Below, one piece after another: positions 60,868 to 64,000 of a stretch of 64,000 nucleotides of DNA. How positions within the stretch are numbered: the stretch's first letter is position 1; the number at the start of each line of letters is the position of its first letter. The position numbers were made by a program, and so were the translations under genes. Under the pieces are notes generated by a model. That model ran no database searches and had not been told where the DNA came from. It worked only from the letters and a program-made list of their open reading frames with translations. This DNA is from Paracoccus litorisediminis (lineage in GTDB: Bacteria; Pseudomonadota; Alphaproteobacteria; Rhodobacterales; Rhodobacteraceae): assembly GCF_009711205.1 (NCBI RefSeq), contig NZ_WMIG01000002.1:310001-374000 (forward strand), in the 5' to 3' direction.

Positions 60868-62129
60868 TACTCGGCTCCTAGAAACTTCACCCAGTCGACC
60901 ATCATCGCACGGCGCTTCTCCATCATGTCGCCACGACGATAGGCCCGCTCGACAGCCGAGCCGACGGTGTGTGCCAAGGCGATCTCGGCCATGTCGCGGG
61001 GATAATCCGTGCGCTCGGCAGCCCAGTCACGAAAGGTCGAGCGCAGCCCGTGGGGAACCGCAGGGCGACCAGAGCGAGCATCGAGCCAGCCCTTCTCTCC
61101 AGCCTTTACCGCGTCGGCGTGCATCCGGCGCATGACTGCGCTGATCGCCATGTCTGAGAACTGCGCGCCACGGGGTGCCGTAAAGATGTAGGGGCTACCA
61201 GCGTGCCTCGGCATGGCTTCGACGATAGACAGCGCCTCGTGAGTCAGAGGAACCCGGTGTTCCTTCCCCGCCTTCATTCGATCGGCGCTGATCGTCCAGA
61301 CCTTTGCCTTGGCGTCGATCTCGTCCCAAGTCGCGCCCCTGACCTCGCCAGAGCGGCTTGCGCACAGGGTCAGGAACTCCAGAGCGCGGGCCGCGATACC
61401 GTCTCGCTTCCGCAGAGCAGCGAACCATGGCGCCGCGGCGTTGAGCGAAACAGCCGGCCAGTTCTCTGTATCCGCGATCTTCCCGGGCCTCGGCAGCAGG
61501 GCATCGAGGTTGCCCCGCCATCGCGCTGGATTATCGCCCGACCTGTGACCGGCCACGATCGCCCAGGACAAGATTGCCTCGACTCTGGCCCGGACCCGAG
61601 AAGCCGTGTCGGTCTTTTCGTGCCAAATCGGCTCCAGCATCCGCACCATGTCTTGCACGGTCAAGTCCGCGACCAGCATCTCCCCGACATGGGGAAGCAC
61701 ATGTCGCTCGATGGATGACCGCCAGCGAATACGATCCTTGTCTGTGCCAAGCTCACCCAACTTCGCTGCGGCATACTTCTCGAAAGCATCCGTGAACGTC
61801 ATCCCGCGCTTCTGGGCGGCCGCCAACGCGGCCCTGGCAGCCTTCCGCTCCTCGACAGGGTCAATGCCGCGCCAAATTTTATCCTTGGCCTCCCGTGCCC
61901 TCTCTCGTGCCTGGGCAAGCGTCACATCGGGATAGCCGCCTAGACCCAAGTCGCGACGCTTGCCGCCGATCGTCGCTCGCAGAATCCAGCTTCGCGCGCC
62001 GTTGCGGGTAATTTGCAGGTGAAGGCCGGTCACGCCGCCCACGGCGAAAAGCGCGTTCGGGCGTGCCCCTCCCGGATGAGAGAGCCGCTTTACCTCGATG
62101 GGGGACAGTTCGGAAACCAACTTCGGCAT
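60867..62129 (-). CDS. Tyrosine recombinase/integrase (P4 type)
   Basis: A 420-residue P4/IntS-type integrase. The ATG at 62129 opens MPKLVSELSPIEVKRL; the upstream open frame is untypical. The N-terminal DUF4102-like domain (LHLQITRNGARSWIL, DLGLGGYPDVTLAQAR) is followed by the core-binding region and the catalytic domain with Arg in SRSGEVRG, HGLRSTFRDW, and the His/Tyr segment near AHTVGSAVERAYRRGD. All catalytic residues appear intact, so it should be active. The attachment site copy lies 145 bases upstream at the right edge, unlike many elements where int lies next to the tRNA. Confidence 0.95.
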   Translation of the reverse strand: MPKLVSELSPIEVKRLSHPGGARPNALFAVGGVTGLHLQITRNGARSWILRATIGGKRRDLGLGGYPDVTLAQARERAREAKDKIWRGIDPVEERKAARAALAAAQKRGMTFTDAFEKYAAAKLGELGTDKDRIRWRSSIERHVLPHVGEMLVADLTVQDMVRMLEPIWHEKTDTASRVRARVEAILSWAIVAGHRSGDNPARWRGNLDALLPRPGKIADTENWPAVSLNAAAPWFAALRKRDGIAARALEFLTLCASRSGEVRGATWDEIDAKAKVWTISADRMKAGKEHRVPLTHEALSIVEAMPRHAGSPYIFTAPRGAQFSDMAISAVMRRMHADAVKAGEKGWLDARSGRPAVPHGLRSTFRDWAAERTDYPRDMAEIALAHTVGSAVERAYRRGDMMEKRRAMMVDWVKFLGAE

Positions 62130-62273
62130 TTCGTACCCACGCACTACCCAACAAAAAGGATAGCGGATGGATGCAACTGGACGCAACGGAGTGTTACACC
62201 CGCCCGGGATAAATTGCTGGTATTGCGAAGAAAATGTTACATGCTGCGACGAGCAATTACCCGTCAAAGGGGG

Positions 62274-62289
62274 CGGTACCCGCCTCCAC
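62274..62289. repeat. Right attachment site
   Basis: The second copy of CGGTACCCGCCTCCAC, same orientation as in tRNA-Cys. It marks the right end of the element, upstream of the integrase start. No other part of the tRNA is present here. Confidence 0.85.
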
Positions 62290-62436
62290 TTCCCGATCAA
62301 GCACAGGATGTCGCTGCAGTTTCATGGCAGCATGTGGGTCGACCTGCCCAAAGCCTCACCAACTGATTTGCGCTTGCAACGCGATCCCATGCGACGGCAT
62401 CGGCAATGCACCGATACCATGCGGAGAGATCATTTC

Positions 62437-62745
62437 GTGAAACTTCTGGCTGTTGCTCTGTCCACCGCTGCCATCATCCCACAGATATCGCTGAGCGACC
62501 CGGTCTCCCTGGTCTGTGAAAGCCCCAAACGGGAATATCGGGTGGAATTCGACGCTGACCTTCGGTCGGTTTCAGCTAACGACACTCAATATAGCGTCCT
62601 CGCTGTGGAAGAAACTGCAGAGAGAACCGCCGTAGTCGGCCTGACGACCGACGGTGGCCCGACATATCGCCTCTATCTGCATCCTTACAAGAAGATGGAG
62701 TTCTTCTCGGACGGTAAACTGTTCCAGACCGACAACTGTCGGTAG
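62437..62745 (+). CDS. Small exported protein of unknown function
   Basis: A 102-residue product from a GTG start with GGAGAG nine bases upstream; an in-frame ATG at 62419 is the alternative. A signal peptide (KLLAVALSTAAI) is followed by a mature part with two cysteines (LVCESPKRE and DNCR) probably forming a disulfide. The fold seems beta-rich. No family recognised. It lies just outside the right attachment site and is probably chromosomal. Confidence 0.6.
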   Translation: MKLLAVALSTAAIIPQISLSDPVSLVCESPKREYRVEFDADLRSVSANDTQYSVLAVEETAERTAVVGLTTDGGPTYRLYLHPYKKMEFFSDGKLFQTDNCR

Positions 62746-62798
62746 GTCGCTGAGACCCGCTGCCAGCCTTGCCGGCAGCGGGAATCGCATTGGCCGGA

Positions 62799-63140
62799 TC
62801 AGCCGCAGTCGATGTTGTAGATCTTGCCCGAAGCATCGAGGCGGAACACGATGCGCAGCGGGTTGTATTCCTGCGGCTCGATGCCGCGATATTCTACCAC
62901 GCGGAGTTCGCGGGTGATGCCCAGCGACGGGATCACGGTGCCGGGCTGGCCAAGCGCCGAGACATAGTCCTTGGCGTGACAGGCATCGGGCTCGCGCGAT
63001 TGAAGGCCCGACACACCGGCAACCGGGGCGATGGGCGCAGGCGCAACCTGCGGGATGGGCTCAGGCGCGGGCGCAGGTGCGCAAGCGGCCAGCGGAGAAA
63101 GAGCTGCAAGAAGCAGAAGGGCTCGGTTCATCAAGTTCAT
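62799..63140 (-). CDS. Lipoprotein with peptidase inhibitor I78-like domain
   Basis: A 113-residue lipoprotein. The lipobox is LSPLAAC with Cys20 expected to be lipidated. A Pro/Ala-rich linker follows (APAPAPEPIPQVAPAPIAPV), then the I78-type domain with DACHAKDY, LGQPGTVIPSLG, RLDASGKIYNIDCG. I78 proteins inhibit serine proteases or act as small secreted binders. It diverges from the small exported protein gene, and its stop is 53 bases from that gene's stop. Confidence 0.8.
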   Translation of the reverse strand: MNLMNRALLLLAALSPLAACAPAPAPEPIPQVAPAPIAPVAGVSGLQSREPDACHAKDYVSALGQPGTVIPSLGITRELRVVEYRGIEPQEYNPLRIVFRLDASGKIYNIDCG

Positions 63141-63232
63141 CCAAGGGTGCTGAAATTTGGTGGCCGCATCATAGGAAGACGAGCCAGAAAAATGAAGCCG
63201 TTGCGACGTATTCCCCCGAGGGCGTGACCTTT

Positions 63233-63877
63233 CTACGCGCCCTGCCCCCTGAATTCGGACAGGCTGGTACCATAGCAGGCCAGGAACATGCGCACCGCCC
63301 CGTCGCAGACTTTGCGCAAAAGCTCGGCATCGATGGCTTCGCGCCCGGCAAACAGCGCGCGATCATGCAGGGTTGTGCTGGCCAGTTCGATCAGCTGATC
63401 CGCGGCAAGATCGAAATCGGCGATCTCCAATTCGCCGCGCGCGGCGCGGTGGCGCAGGTAGCGGACCAGTTGAAGCCGCAGCTGGACCGGGCCCGATTCG
63501 TAATATTCGCGGGCGAGCGAGGGGAAGCGGTCCGCCTCGGCGACGCTGACCCGATACATGGCCAGCCCGAAGTCCGAGACGATATGGGCCGAGATCAGTT
63601 GCACGATGAAAGGCAGGATCTGGCGCACCGGCAGATCCACCTCGAGCAGCGCGCCGGCATCGGCAGTGTCGCGGGCCAGTTCGTTGCGAAAGACCTCGGT
63701 GAACATGATCCGCTTGTCGGGGAAATAGCTGTAAAGCGTGGCCTTGGAGACCCCGGCCTCATGCGCGATGTCATCGACGCTTGCGCCTTCGAAACCATCC
63801 CTCAGAAAGATCGTCCGCGCACCCTCCAGCACCTGAAGGAACTTGCGCCCTTTCATGACCGAAGTACCCTTCTCCAT
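63233..63877 (-). CDS. TetR/AcrR family transcriptional regulator
   Basis: A 214-residue regulator with an N-terminal TetR helix-turn-helix (GASVDDIAHEAGVSKATLYSYFPDK) and a C-terminal ligand-binding domain (YYESGPVQLRLQLVRYL). AAGGAG lies about nine bases before the ATG at 63877. In-frame ATGs upstream (63985) and downstream (63856) exist; the chosen one has the best ribosome-binding site. The controlled genes are probably outside the window to the right. Confidence 0.9.
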   Translation of the reverse strand: MEKGTSVMKGRKFLQVLEGARTIFLRDGFEGASVDDIAHEAGVSKATLYSYFPDKRIMFTEVFRNELARDTADAGALLEVDLPVRQILPFIVQLISAHIVSDFGLAMYRVSVAEADRFPSLAREYYESGPVQLRLQLVRYLRHRAARGELEIADFDLAADQLIELASTTLHDRALFAGREAIDAELLRKVCDGAVRMFLACYGTSLSEFRGQGA

Positions 63878-64000
63878 CAACCGGAGCTCCTTAAAATCTG
63901 CCCTTGGGATCAGGGGCTTCCACTCAGAAAAATCACCGGAGCGAACCAGATGGTTCATTTGTAGGCCGATTACCTGAAGTTGCAAAGAGCCACGTGATGG

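Larger units (their letters stand above)
51594..62289. mobile_element. Integrated phage-satellite-like element or reduced prophage at tRNA-Cys
   Basis: A 10.7-kb element bounded by a 16-bp direct repeat, with an integrase gene at the right end. Most genes from the integrase to the tail protein read leftward in one long unit: integrase, unknown, AlpA-like, three small genes, winged-helix replication-type protein, iterons, small-terminase-like, HTH protein, capsid protein, three small genes, tail-tip protein. At the left, two genes read rightward (repressor-like and NYN protein) beside four small reverse genes. The large terminase, portal, protease, tail tube and lysis genes of a complete phage are not found. 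Confidence 0.8.

Noticed and set aside
51594..62289. Gene transfer agent cluster
   Set aside because: GTA clusters of this group are about 14-15 kb with terminase, portal, protease, tail tube and tape measure genes and no integrase. This element has an integrase and lacks those genes.

Overview
The window is high-GC DNA that fits a methylotrophic alphaproteobacterium of the Rhodobacteraceae, most like Paracoccus. The case rests on a pqqABCDE operon set among quinoprotein-dehydrogenase accessory genes, a glycine-riboswitch gcvTHP operon, an ExaC/AcoD-type aldehyde dehydrogenase locus, and a catecholate-polyamine siderophore locus of the kind known from Paracoccus. The genus is an inference from gene content and order.

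Layout. 0-7.7 kb: the end of an N-formylglutamate amidohydrolase gene, tRNA-Ala(CGC), a TrxC-type thioredoxin, gcvT-gcvH-gcvP behind a tandem glycine riboswitch, a divergent SDR and two small secreted proteins. 7.8-18.8 kb: a PQQ/quinoprotein locus with a regulator-FIST-hybrid kinase operon, a NitT/TauT-type ABC importer, a SoxYZ-like carrier, pqqABCDE and a zinc metallohydrolase. The quinoprotein dehydrogenase itself is not in the window. 18.9-28.5 kb: a giant alpha-2-macroglobulin, an AcoR-like regulator without an AAA+ domain, aldehyde dehydrogenase, AdhP-type alcohol dehydrogenase and a DUF779 protein. Together with the PQQ locus this looks like an alcohol/aldehyde oxidation region. 28.6-38.2 kb: housekeeping genes (argC, a thioredoxin/LON/Trm112 operon, xth, an OmpR-type regulator, ribA, an L,D-transpeptidase, an RNA methyltransferase, a VOC dioxygenase).

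38.3-50.1 kb: a siderophore locus. An importer (ATPase, two permeases, binding protein) is followed by a phosphoesterase and a lipid kinase, then genes for 2,3-dihydroxybenzoate synthesis (isochorismate synthase, isochorismatase, dehydrogenase), a free-standing aryl carrier protein, a DHB-AMP ligase and a free-standing VibH-like condensation enzyme. The simplest reading is a catecholamide in which the condensation enzyme joins carrier-bound DHB to a polyamine.

50.3-51.6 kb: tRNA-Gly(GCC), a decayed cyclopropane-fatty-acid synthase gene and tRNA-Cys(GCA). 51.6-62.3 kb: a 10.7-kb integrated element bounded by a 16-bp direct repeat, one copy being the tRNA-Cys 3' end. It encodes a tyrosine integrase, an AlpA-like protein, a replication-type winged-helix protein beside five phased 17-bp iterons, a small-terminase-like protein, a capsid protein and a tail-tip protein. 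I see no large terminase, portal, protease or tail tube. It also carries an NYN-domain nuclease and a small repressor-like gene on the opposite strand. It resembles a phage satellite or a reduced prophage and is the most unusual part of the window. 62.4-63.9 kb returns to chromosomal genes (small secreted protein, I78-type lipoprotein, TetR regulator).
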